Assembly (NCBI GenBank): GCA_002633025.1
Contig: NMRB01001130.1
Coordinates: 100,874 to 164,873 of the forward strand
Direction: 5' to 3'
Source of the DNA: Notospermus geniculatus
Lineage: Eukaryota; Nemertea; Pilidiophora; Heteronemertea; Lineidae
DNA: 64,000 nucleotides
The position numbers and the translations under genes are program-made. Position 1 is the stretch's first letter, and each line of letters starts with the position of its first letter. This document shows, piece by piece, positions 10,522 to 21,070 of this stretch. Under the pieces are notes generated by a model. The model did not search any database and was not told the DNA's origin. It was given only the letters and a program-made list of their open reading frames with translations.

Positions 10522-11132
10522 AGCATGGCGCACACCTGCGACTATAATCATGCGACCACCGACGAGCCTGGCGACCACGACGTCGCAGGCAACCATAGCG
10601 TGCGAGGTCGCTCGCCGACCACACTTGCGACCATTTCAGTGAACCATCAGCAAACGACACACGACCTTCGAAAGCGACTGAAGTCGCCGACTATTGTGGC
10701 GTCGCATGGGAATCGTATGCGGACGAGGTTTCATCGTTTTTTTATCGCATGGGAATCGTATGCGGACGAGGTTTCATCATTTTTTTATCGGCCGACTAGT
10801 TGCAAAGGTCAGTCGGCCTTTGCGACCGAAAATTAAACAGGTTGAATTTTTGGTCTCCTAATGCGATCGAAATTCTTTGGTCTCCGTTGGCCATTGAAAC
10901 CGGTCATTCAGATCGCCCAGTGCAACAATCTCCCGCAAACAATGTAACGACCACTCAAGCGATCAGATATGAGACGAGATACGATTAATCGGGCGACCAC
11001 AGTGACTGGTCACTTGGTGCAACAATCTGCCGCAGACGACACGACAAATCCTGCAAATCTCGAGTCGTTCTAGCTGTCGGAACGGCAGTCTCCTAAAAAA
11101 TCGCACGAAAATTCGCAGGTGTGTTCCATGCT
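10522..11132. mobile_element. TTAA-flanked foldback MITE, family G
   Basis: The 611-bp element has termini AGCATGGCGCACACCTGCGA and TCGCAGGTGTGTTCCATGCT. It is flanked by TTAA at 10518-10521 (shared with F) and 11133-11136. Within it TCGCATGGGAATCGTATGCG followed by GACGAGGTTTCATC is tandemly repeated (about 10702-10790). Confidence 0.88.
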
Positions 11133-11136
11133 TTAA

Positions 11137-12263
11137 ACACCCTTTTTGAATACGGCCCTAGGTGTCTGGCAGGCTGCCTGTCACCCATGTTCGGAGGAGA
11201 AATTCTATCTTCTACAAAGGGTTTCCGAAAGGATGGTTCATGTGATTTCCTTGAGTAATGATCATAGAAACTTATAATGTGTATCAGAATTATGAGAATT
11301 ATTCCACATGTCTGAGAGAAAAAATGCAATTATTTTTTGGCTGATGTAACAAAGTGGCTACACTGCCAAACCACGAAATATATTTTTTGGGTGATGCCAA
11401 CATATATGTCGAGTATAAGCCTACAAGAATGTTTTGCTTTTTAACCAACTAGTATATTGATCAAGTTATTGTTCTCGCTTCATAGTAAAATAGTTTGGGG
11501 CAAGAAAAAGCTTTCTCCACTCTGATTAGTGGATTTTTTCTCCCTGTCGGTAATTGCCAAAGTCGCCAAATGGCTGGGACTATCAGTTCCTGAAATTTGC
11601 CCCCTCCCCCCAAAATCAAGGCATTTTTGTGTTTCTCATGTGACATGACACCGAATAAAAAGAGGTTAGATTTTTTCCTCTGACCAGTAAATTTTGCCAA
11701 TTAAAGGCTTCCTACAAACGCTACGTGGCGTTGGAACTGTGCAATCAACTACTGGCGTTGAACCAGCTGATCTGCTGAAAATATGCAGTTCGAACAGTGA
11801 GTTTCTAACGCATATTGATTAACGACTTAATCACAGCACTTGAACAAAGAATCACTACACATAAACTCGGCGATGATTGATCTTTTTCGGAACGTCAGTA
11901 TAACAACAGATAAGAAAAGCTGCGTCCATTACTAATTTTATCATGACGTGGGCTATTGTAGTGGGTACTTCAACACCGTTATGCAATTAAGTTACGTTTT
12001 TTTACACTTCAGTTCTAGTAATAACAATCTTTGTCTTTGTCTAAGGTAGTTATATTGTGCAGCGCAATCTCCAAAAGTGCAAAGATCAGTCGTCTACTAG
12101 TAGCCTTCATGTTGCCGATTTAGGCCTACTGAGACTACCGGATATAGCACCAGACATAACGAATACGGTCGTGCTTTGCGGTTTTGCTTTATATCTCGTT
12201 GGGAAAGATATGTTCCCTAAAGGGAAGATCCTTCCCTTTAGGTAAGATATGTTCTAGCGAAAA
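11137..12263. other. No gene recognised
   Basis: Short open frames only. A 20-bp palindrome (AAGGGAAGATCCTTCCCTT) lies near 12221-12240. Nothing else is supportable. Confidence 0.5.
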
Positions 12264-12357
12264 GGGTATGTTCTAGCAAAAAGGCAGCGAATTGGTCCAA
12301 AAAATAATGCAAAGTTGCATTTTGGACCAATTCGCTGCCTTTTTGCTAGAATATACC
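12264..12357. repeat. Foldback repeat
   Basis: Arms of about 38 bp (GGGTATGTTCTAGCAAAAAG through GGACCAATTCG complement) flank a loop of about 18 bases. There is no flanking duplication that I can define. Confidence 0.75.
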
Positions 12358-12811
12358 CGTCGTAGTCATATCGTCGGAACCAAAATGAAAAACGGTATAT
12401 TCAGTTAGATCTTCTGACTGCCTGTGCGGCTCTCAGGATAATTCAACAAAGGCATCAGTGCAAATCCTATGTTCCGTTCGCCTAAAATCTCTCTTCACGA
12501 ACATTATGAGGAACGTTGTCCTGATGGTATTGCTCGGTATTTTGTTACTACATCTCGGTGGAGGTATACAATGGGATCAACCAAAAGGTATAGTATCATA
12601 CGAGTTCCATCAGCTTTATTTAACCATCCGGCATAAATAAGATATTTCGCGATAGGCCTTTAGACAGCCTCCTCATGACTCAAGTAGTGCGGGCGGATCT
12701 GTCACCGTAAGGCCCTTTTTACCGGAAGAGCATCCCGACGATGCAGCGATGCAGCATGGTAATCCTTTGTTGAAAAATTCCCTTTTCTTAGAATCTTGTC
12801 CAACCAAAGTG
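12358..12811. other. No gene recognised
   Basis: A 60-residue frame at 12458-12640 (+) has a hydrophobic stretch, but no supporting context is visible. Confidence 0.4.
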
Positions 12812-12957
12812 AAGCAAAGTTCATTAGCAAACGGACTTTGTCCGATTCTGACCCGTAAAAAATCGATCAATATGGGATGATTTTGCATTGTCATATCCGG
12901 AAAACTAGGGGTAAACGGACTGGAAACGGACCGGATCCGTGTGCCAGAGAATCGCGC
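12812..12957. mobile_element. Foldback MITE, family E, copy 3 (decayed)
   Basis: Same layout as the copies at 4912 and 9903, with substitutions in both terminal repeats (AAGCAAAGTTCATTAGCAAA; GTGTGCCAGAGAATCGCGCT). This is the oldest-looking copy of the three. Confidence 0.75.
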
Positions 12958-13312
12958 TTTTAATAGAAATCCACCAAACATACATGTATTCGCATGGGAC
13001 GTCTATGTTCGGCAGAATTTCATAGTACAGTAGCATTGCTTTGAAATTGTGATGGGGAGGGTGGATAGCATTGGTACGCTGTCTAACTTCTCTCCAGCAT
13101 AACCAGCTAATCGAGTTAACGCTTGCCATTTTTTCAGCCCTGCGATTTTATAAATTGGATGGCAGTGATTCAGGAATCAGGTTGGCAATCAATACACTAC
13201 TCTTTTTCACAACAAAGAAAAGTGATGATAGTATAGGCCTACGCCTGTACGCTACGAAATATTTTAGAACTGGAACTTATGGCAGTGGCCCATGTCGTAA
13301 TATCGCTAGCTA

Positions 13313-13651
13313 AGGGGCCGTCTCAAAATTACACTGATGCCAAAGAAGACGAAGTGACTTTTCCCTGACCCCTGACACCCCCCCCCCTTTGAAAAGATGA
13401 AGTGGGCACTTGACATTAGCTTCATCCCAAGTGGAAGTTTATAGCTCTGACTCATACAGTCCATAGTAGGCCCATGTACCCAGAACCGTATTCCTTTCTG
13501 AAGACTGCACATAAAAGTTCATTCTCCTGTAAAAAGAGTGATGCGATTTTTTAAAAAAAAGATGAAGTGGGCTTCCCCAAATCGAGACCCCCCCCCCCGA
13601 CGAAGTCACTTCGTCTTTTTTGGCATCAAAACAATTTTGAGATGGCCCGAA
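13313..13651. mobile_element. MITE with GGGGCCGTCTCAAAATT termini
   Basis: Terminal repeats of about 47 bp run GGGGCCGTCTCAAAATTACA...GACGAAGTGACTT and the complement ending ATTTTGAGATGGCCC. Each inner side has a poly-C run and GATGAAGTGGGC. Non-autonomous. Confidence 0.75.
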
Positions 13652-14199
13652 ATTGCTTATCGGAACATTACTTCCACTGAAGTATAGGACAATGCACGCA
13701 GGGTGCAAATTCACTTTTTTGTAATTGAAAAATATTGACGAGGGGAAGCAAGTATGTAACATACATTTTTTTAATTTCAAGAACAAAATGTACTTAAGAA
13801 GCAGAGTTGCGAACGTTCAAAGTTGTTCCGTATGGAAACAGTTTGGCACCATTATTCAGAATCCGGGCTCAGAGTTAATGACATGCTCATTCGAGAAGTC
13901 ATAATGTAGGCCTACACCAAGTTAATGGGATTATTTCATGTTCAAATTTCTCATCCAAATCTTGTTCGAGTATCTTTAAATTTTCACAAATTGGCATTAT
14001 GTTTGACTGTCTTGTACAATTTGCTGCTAGGGTTGAATAGCTTCAAAAATATATGGTTTGCAACACAACCGACAAAAGTGTTGTTCTTTCAAGGGCCGTC
14101 AGATATTTGTGGAATTCATTCAGAATTTTGTTTCATGATGTAACAAGATGACATTGTAAATGTCGTATGGTTCCCGATGTAGAGGTACTTCTACACGAA
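13652..14199. other. No gene recognised
   Basis: AT-rich sequence with one TAGGCCTA palindrome. No convincing exon. Confidence 0.45.
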
Positions 14200-14375
14200 T
14201 GGTACACTGATAGAGATCAAGCTATATTGATAGAGATCAGATACATTGATAGAGATCAGGATACACTGACAGAGATCAGGATACCTTGATGTGATGTGAT
14301 GTGGTGCGATGCCATGCGATATGATATATGACATGACACGACACGACACGACACGATATGATATATACGATATGA
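14200..14375. repeat. Simple and short tandem repeats
   Basis: Four units of (A/G)(T/A)ACA(T/C)TGATAGAGATCAG-type repeat are followed by GATGTGATGTGGTGCGATG and a (ACACG)n run. Confidence 0.8.
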
Positions 14376-14394
14376 ACTTGATCTCATGCCAATA

Positions 14395-15190
14395 ACTCAT
14401 CCCAACCTTGACCTTGACCTTCACCTGGATATCTGATCATCAACGTCACTGCATAATCGAAATGGGCATTCTAAATAACCTAGCTACGGTTGGTATCATG
14501 CCTCTACTACACGGGCAGAAATATTCCAAATTATCAAGTTAGACCTTGACCTCTGAGTTCGTTGCATAATCGAAATGGGCACCATCAATAACCTGAGTAT
14601 GTGTGATACCATGTGTCTATCTCTGCCACAGGAACAGATATTTCATTTTTTCAAGTTTGACCTTGACCTTGACCTCTGATAATCAAGGTCATTGCATAAT
14701 CGAAATGGGCATCCTCAATACCCTAAAGTATGGGTCATATCATGTCTCTATCGCTACCACAGGCAGGGATATTTGAAATTGTCAAGTTTGACCTTGACCT
14801 TGACCTATGATCATCAAGGTCATTGCACAATCAAAATGGGCATCCTGAACAACCTAAGTATGGGTGCTATCAGACCTGCACCGCTACCACAGCAAAGATA
14901 TTTCAAATTATCAAGTTTGACCTTGACCTTGACCTATGATCATCAAGGTCATTGCACAATCGAAATGGGCATCCTCAACACCCCATACTTAAAGTATGGG
15001 TGCTATCAGACCTGCACCCCTACCACGGACAAAGATATTTCAAATTATCAAGTTTGACCTTGACCTTGACCTCTGATCATCAAGGTCACTGCATAATCGA
15101 AATGAGCATCCTCAATAACCTAAGTATGGGTGATATCATGCCTCCACCTCTACCACGGGCAGAGATATTTCAAATTATCAAGTTTGAAAT
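14395..15190 (+). repeat. Tandem repeat (about 120-135 bp unit) with ACCTTGACCT core
   Basis: About six diverged units follow the order TCAAGTTTGACCTTGACC, ATCATCAAGGTCA, TGCATAATCGAAATGGGCAT, CTAAGTATGGGTG, then ACC(A/T)C(G/A)GxCA(G/A)A(G/T)ATATTTCAAATT. Copies start near 14395, 14540, 14655, 14785, 14910 and 15045. A frame stays open over several units because the period is sometimes a multiple of three; I regard it as fortuitous. Confidence 0.85.
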
Positions 15191-15304
15191 ATCAAAATCT
15201 CATTATCTCAATCACCCAGACACGTGAGGCTGAGAATTTTAACACAGTCATGTCCTTCGATAAAGCAGGCAAGAACTAAGACTTGTTTCATGTTGCTCAG
15301 TTGA

Positions 15305-15780
15305 CAATATGGCAACACTGCACGAAATGGGTTAGAATCATGAGTCTATATCCTCAGTATATATCAGTATATTCATGGTATACTGACAGTATCGCACTGG
15401 AATACTCTTGGTGTCCCAACTCAGCATAACAAAGGATCCGGAACATAGAGGACCTTGTGTTATCCTGGGTCAGTATATTTTCAGTATATCCATGCATAAC
15501 CAAGTATTCCCACGGCGCGCACTCAGGATATCCCAGTATTTCTGCCTCCACCGAGAATATCCGAGGATACCACCCATGGTATCAAAGGATACTGCTGCAT
15601 ACGCGCAGTATTCCTCATGATACGTCCAGTACTCTATGGGGATACTCCAAGTATAACATGGGAATATCTCCCGTGATCCACTCAGTATTTTCGATGATTT
15701 GATCAGGATTTTCCATGGTTATGCTGTGTTATTCTGTCTTAGGATATTCCAGATATTATCGGAAAATACTGCCTCAGGAA
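15305..15780 (+). mobile_element. CAGTATA-rich foldback element, copy 1
   Basis: Many short CAGTATA, GGATAC and their complements make overlapping imperfect hairpins. The left edge GCACGAAATGGGTTA matches, in reverse, the right edge of the element at 18690-19125 (AACCCATTTCGTGC). Probably a non-autonomous transposon family. Confidence 0.6.
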
Positions 15781-17858
15781 TCCAATGCCTCGTTGCTCAC
15801 TAGGCCTCCCCACGTGCATTCAGGGCAGAACTTGTGTAGGCCTACACACAAATAAATGACAACTATTAGATTCTTTATCACCCTGCTTTTATTCTGTAAT
15901 GAAAAATGACAGCAATGATTATTTAAAATTTGTTGTGACCAGGTGTTCCAGAGAAGATAGTCACAGGAATTGAAGACTTCAATACAAATGTTATGCATTG
16001 TCAACATTTATGATCAGGGTCAGTGACATACAGTCGTTCACAAAGGTTAATCCATTAGGAATATAGCACCCAGACTTTCATTCCAGAGGACTTTTTCCAC
16101 ATTCACACCGTCTCTGCTCCACCACCGTTTGAATACGTTCCCATTTTGCCGCTACATCTCCTCCTCAGACATGCGAGTCCCTTCCTCTCCACATATTTCA
16201 GCCAGACTCTGGAAAGGAAAACAAAGCCATGTCACAATGTTATTCACTGAATTCCGTTTATATCTACATCGGCAATCGTACATGCACATTCTTCCGGCCA
16301 GTTTCTACTTCAGCGATTTCTGCTCTCTGGCGCGTGGTTTTTCAAAGGCATCGCGACTATCCATGCGACATTACAACAGAAGAGATAACTAACAGGCATG
16401 GCAATGTTGTTCAAAGGCCTACGTACGGAAACGCCACGTGGTTATTTATGGAAACTGGCTTTAACATGGAGATCACTTATTGAATCTCCACTTTCATGTG
16501 GCATTTGGTGTTAACGCCATACAAAGTAAAATTCATCAGGAAACTCACCCTCTAATGTCCTCAAATAGATTCAAAAGACCTCTGCCTCCTGCTGGTCGCA
16601 TCAACATGTTCTGCAGCTGTCGTTTTCTTCAATCACGTCTATTAAATACCACTACTTGATACTGAAAGTAAAGGCAGTGTATGAGAGAAATGTCTTAAAC
16701 TGATCAACACAATTGGTTAAAGGGTATAAGACAATGATTTATCCATGGACCCTTGCTCCACGATTAAGGAAAATAACGCAGAATGATGGTGATCACGTGG
16801 GCAGATGTGTCACCCAAAGGTGTGCCCATCATGTAGGCTACTCACTTTTATGAGATCTTTGGAAACACCGTTGACCTCTTTTTGACCAGTTTAACATGTC
16901 TGATGAGATGATCTGTGTTCCTTCGACATTTCAGGTAATCTGTAATTCAAAATATAACAATAAGTTAAAACATGAATATTTTCTTCTTTTTCACACACAT
17001 ATACACACTGAGAGCACGAAAATTACACCCTCACTCGGTAATGCTGTAGAACTTAAAATGAATTTTTGTTGTTGTTCACGATGTAGCCTACAGCATTATG
17101 ACAAAGGGCACGAAGACCCTAAATTCTTTAAAATAGCTACAACATAAACAATTGCCGCCGTATAGGCCTACACCAGATGTTAAAACGCGTGTGTGCAGGC
17201 CGAGTCGGGTGTCTGCAATTAATGACACACGATTCCCGTCCTGGGTTACATATGCAGGGTTAGAAAAGGTCATCTGAACTGTGGCCGAGTTGGTAGCTGT
17301 TGGCCTAGAAATACCTCACAGTCTTTCAGTGCATAGGTGTAGTAGTAGGCCTAGGCCTATAGCAGTGAAAAAAGAATTCAGGAATCCAGGTCTTTATTTT
17401 GAGAGCCTATCATAGTAAATGTTTTTGAAGAATAAGTTATCAGTCAAAACCTTTTTAAAGAAAAGGGGCATAGAAATAGAAACTGAAACACAGCTACTTA
17501 CTCTTTTCACAAAGTATTCCCTTGTGTACACCGAGCCCGTTTTCAGTAATGTTTCCATTCAGACTGTCGCCGAATCACGCTAAATATGGACGAATCCTTG
17601 AAATCAACGGCAAAAAGTCAACTCCGTCAGTGTTGTAGTCCTTCATCAGCTGTTGTAACGTGTGGTACGATAAAATCTGATGGTCGGATTGATAGAAATT
17701 GGCTATTTTATGGAGAGAACGGAGTAAATCTTTCCCCTGCTGTGACTCACTTCAGAATGAACCGTTGAACGGTTATTTGATTGTCCCGCTAAAACTGATG
17801 TCAGGCATATCAGGTGTATGCCTGGGTGACCTCGATTTCCTGTCTGGTTCAGGCTTAC
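15781..17858. other. Mostly unassigned sequence
   Basis: No clear exon is visible except the one beginning at 17859 on the minus strand. A tRNA-like fragment GTGGCCGAGTTGGTAGC is at 17282-17298. Several TAGGCCTA palindromes occur (15837, 17164, 17348). The open frame 16129-16392 (+) is not recognisable. Confidence 0.4.
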
Positions 17859-18038
17859 TTGAAGGTTCTTTGTATATTCTATTGTAGGCCAGTGTTCGCC
17901 CAAATGAATAACGGAATAGTGCATCGGGGCAGCAGAATGCGGTTGTATCTCGCTTTTTGATTCATGTAACACAATAGTGACAAGTAGGCCTACTGCAATT
18001 ACAAAGAAAGAGGAAAACATTTGGAAAAAGGACTGCAT
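17859..18038 (-). CDS. Probable 5' coding exon of a type II membrane protein
   Basis: On the minus strand a polypyrimidine tract and acceptor (CCTTCTTTGCAG) lie immediately before ATG at 18038. The frame runs 60 codons to a donor CAA|GTAAGC at 17858, so the exon is exactly 180 nt, phase 0 at its end. The peptide has a very short N-terminal segment, a hydrophobic stretch (residues about 4-23, FFQMFSSFFVIAVGLLVTIV), then a hydrophilic stem. This is the layout of a signal-anchored Golgi enzyme such as a glycosyltransferase or sulfotransferase, but no catalytic domain is visible downstream within the window, so the function is unknown. The frame continues past the donor to 17703, but that part is likely intron. 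The alternative is a chance open frame next to a cryptic splice site. Confidence 0.45.
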
Positions 18039-18209
18039 CTGCAAAGAAGGCCAATTTCGTATTTATGTCCGATCCATGAAGTTGATCAAATACTGACATT
18101 GAGATAAATCATTCAAATCCAGCAGATCAAACGATTTAAAACAAAATGGCTTCCGTGTGAAAAATAATCATTGAGGGAATAAAATAAAATGGTTGCTGGT
18201 TGAATAAGT

Positions 18210-18492
18210 GAAAGAAGCCCAGCCCAGAATGGGGGGGGAGGGGCGTGGGGCGTACGCCCCCTATTTTTGGCAGAGCAATGATTCTTTTAACAAAATAATA
18301 TTTTATCAGATAAAATTACGAGTATTTTGCTCTCCCATGCCAGGAAAATGCATCGAAAGCACTTAAAAAATGTCAAATTTTTCTGGGGGAGGACTCCAGA
18401 CCCCCGTTTGGGCTTTGCGCTTTCGGTGCTCGCTGCCTCCGTCAAGCTACGCCCCCCCCCCCTTCCTGTCAATCTCTGGTCCGGCCCTGAAG
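18210..18492. mobile_element. Probable hAT-type MITE with poly-C/poly-G arms
   Basis: The right end reads, on the reverse strand, TTCAGGGCCGGACCAGAG, a CAGGGCCGG-type terminus usual for hAT elements. The left end CAGCCCAGAATGGGGGGG is a diverged match. G-rich and C-rich runs (18231, 18451) face each other. Confidence 0.5.
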
Positions 18493-18689
18493 CCGATAGA
18501 CCCACAAATTGCACTCGAAATCAATTCAAAATGTATGTATGAAAATTAAAATTAAAGTAAATGTCTTTAAATCGGGTTCATTCGGTGATACTGAATGTCA
18601 AGTTCAACTATGCAGTTATTCTACCCCATTGGCTGCATTTTCATCAACTGTTCGTGGCCTACTCGTCGACGCCAGGGTATGCCTTTCAG

Positions 18690-19125
18690 TATAACAAGGA
18701 ATACTACCCTATCCCACAATGCATCATAACAGGGTGAGAACTGGGTGATAAAAATACTGGGTTATCCTTGGCAATATACTGTCCCAGTAATTTGCCAGTA
18801 TGCAAGGTGGTTATACCCCCAAGATAACACATGGTACCACACACAAATACTGGAAGTAATCATGAGCTATAAACGAAGTATTTTCCAAGTATCCTGCAGA
18901 AGTATATCCAGTTATAACACAAGATTCGTAGGTCTTCAATATCATGGGGTATCCTCGGTCAGTATACCGTGATCACTGCGAATACTGAGATATACTGACC
19001 AAAATACTCAAAGGATACCTTATTCCAGTATATTTCAGTATACCTTGATATAACAAATAAAATGCCAAGAATACTGGATCCAGTATAACAAACAAAACAC
19101 AGGATAACAACCCATTTCGTGCCGT
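18690..19125 (-). mobile_element. CAGTATA-rich foldback element, copy 2
   Basis: Inverted relative to 15305-15780: the same CAGTATA/GGATAC hairpin texture, and the right edge AACCCATTTCGTGCCGTGC corresponds to the left edge of copy 1. Confidence 0.6.
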
Positions 19126-19249
19126 GCAAGTTGTCTCAAAATATCAAATTTGTGATATCGATATCACCATGACCCCAAAATCTCAGATCAAAATTAATCA
19201 GTTCATTTGATTCCGAGGGTATGAAAACCTAAGGGTAGAACTTGTTTCT

Positions 19250-19463
19250 GTTGCTCTAGGTGTTAAAGGAGCCGAGTTATGGAATCAGATAAAAGCGTGA
19301 CGGACAAAATATCAAGTCTGATTTGTTGATTATATCATGATGGAGGCATCTGATGTTGAAAATGATTAGCTTATTGAATTGCCCAGGTTGACAAACCTAG
19401 GGGTAGGATGTGTTACCAGAGCTATAGCTGTTGAAGGAGATGAAAGCGTGACAGACCGGACAC

Positions 19464-19510
<47 letters not shown>

Positions 19511-19560
19511 CCATGACCAAACACAATATGGTTTCCGATCTTGAGATCGGAAACCATAAC
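19250..19560. repeat. (GACA)n microsatellite and flanking palindrome
   Basis: About 50 bases of perfect (CAGA)n at 19462-19511 sit between AAAGCGTGACAGACCGGAC and a palindrome ATGGTTTCCGATCTTGAGATCGGAAACCAT-type at 19528-19557. The AAAGCGTGAC block occurs twice (19285 and 19443). The same module order is seen at 8640-8720. Confidence 0.85.
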
Positions 19561-19591
19561 AAACTCTTGTCAAATTTTAGTATGATGTAAT

Positions 19592-19850
19592 CAGGGGCCA
19601 GGGCCGACCGCACAGAAAGTACGATTTTTATAGTGCTACCGGCGCCTATCGGCAGTTAGTTATAACGCATTTTCCCATTAACAAAACCGCCGATAGGCAC
19701 CGAAAGAACTATCGGACCTTCTATGCGGTCGGCCCTGATTCATAAAGTGACTTTAAGCCAATGCTACCATTAACTCAATGCATTTTCCATTTGGTTGAAG
19801 GTACCATTAGCGTAAAGTCACTTTTTGAAACAGGCCCCTGGTCACATTCC
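19592..19850. mobile_element. MITE nested within a MITE
   Basis: The outer element starts CAGGGGCC and ends GGCCCCTG, with arms TCATAAAGTGACTTTA and TAAAGTCACTTTTTGA. At its left end an inner foldback (about 19600-19730) begins AGGGCCGACCGCACAGAA and ends TTCTATGCGGTCGGCCCT, with an inner CGCCTATCGG/CCGATAGGC hairpin. Confidence 0.65.
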
Positions 19851-19897
19851 TGAGTTCAACTAAGTACCTTTGGGCAGAACGATGTGAGAAACACAAT

Positions 19898-20016
19898 GGG
19901 CCGTATTCTAGAACGTTCCTTAACATAAAGGTCCACCTTAAATCTATTGTTCTCGATGGTTTTACAATAGACTTAAGGTCGACCTTAACGTTAAGGAACG
20001 TTCTAGAATACGGGCC
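19898..20016 (+). mobile_element. GGGCCGTATTC foldback MITE, copy 1
   Basis: A near-perfect palindrome: arms GGGCCGTATTCTAGAACGTT, CCTTAAC and CCACCTTAAATCTATTGT against their complements, ending GAATACGGGCC. The next copy begins 4 bases later in inverted orientation. Confidence 0.85.
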
Positions 20017-20019
20017 TAT

Positions 20020-20138
20020 GGGTCGTATTTTAGAATGTTCCTTAACGTTAAGGTCGACCTTAAGTCTATTGTAAAACCATCGAGAACAATAGATTTAAGG
20101 TGGACCTTAATGTTAAGGAACGTTCTAAAATACGGTCC
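20020..20138 (-). mobile_element. GGGCCGTATTC foldback MITE, copy 2
   Basis: The interior spacer (ACCATCGAGAACAATAG) is the reverse complement of that in 19898-20016. It differs at about a dozen positions. Inverted neighbours of a palindromic element suggest insertion at the end of a resident copy. Confidence 0.85.
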
Positions 20139-20261
20139 TATAGCTCACTGTGATATATAAAAACATACATTCGAATTCAATACATTTGCTGCATTGATTT
20201 ACTAGTAATCTTGGTATGAGATAACTTATTCTGAAGGACGTTTGATGGTTGCAGCCCTTAA

Positions 20262-20885
20262 AGGAAAGGTAAACCCTGGCCAAAACCTTCGTTCTGTAGG
20301 TTTTCTGTATATAGATAAACGTTTATGCCCTGAAAAAATTACTGATAATACGCCGTATAAGAATAAATTGAGCAATTTTGATGTTTTTAGCCAATTCATG
20401 AAGCGCGCCATTCATGTATAATTACCGCCGTCTCTCGCGAGGACTAGCGCGATTATGACGTTTTGCCCACCCATACATGTACAATACCATCATGGCGGCT
20501 TTGTTGCATTGTTTGCATGCCGCGGATGGGGATCAAATTGATCAGTGACTGCGATATTCCATTTCGCAGATTTAATCGCGGCCATGTGACAGAAAACGAA
20601 AACTCGCACCATGCACAATCAAGCTGTTCAGCGAAGTGCATCATGTGCGTATGTAGGCCTGTGTGTATGTACATGATGTATGTGTGTGTAGGCCTGCTAT
20701 TGTTTGGGTGGCGCACTCGTCACTTCCGGTTGAGAGAAAACGCGAACCCAGCGAAACGGGCTGCCGATTTTTTATCACTAAAAACTATATGTAGGTTCAG
20801 TGTACATGGCTGATAACTTGCGTAGTTTTCTTTTTATACTTAATGGTTATATACATACTCTAAAGTCCCAGGGTTTACCTTTCCC
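20262..20885. mobile_element. TTAA-flanked non-autonomous element
   Basis: The 624-bp element has 18-bp terminal repeats AGGAAAGGTAAACCCTGG and CCAGGGTTTACCTTTCCC. TTAA lies exactly at 20258-20261 and 20886-20889. The ends are short and the interior is not palindromic, unlike the foldback families. The frame at 20463-20813 (+) inside is not recognised. Confidence 0.85.
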
Positions 20886-21070
20886 TTAAGTGTGCTAGTA
20901 GGCAATGCCGCTGTAACATCTGCCAGTGTTTGAGAACCGCTGGCAGATAGATCAAAATGTTTCTAATTTTCTGTGTGTCCCCGCGCAACTTATTCCGTCA
21001 GACTGTTGTAGGGGAACACTCACCGATAGGGAACATTCAAAAAGGGTGTGAAAAAATATTTCCTAAATAT

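Noticed and set aside
14692-15227. 121- and 91-codon plus-strand frames
   Set aside because: They translate the ACCTTGACCT tandem repeat; the repeated peptide follows the DNA period.
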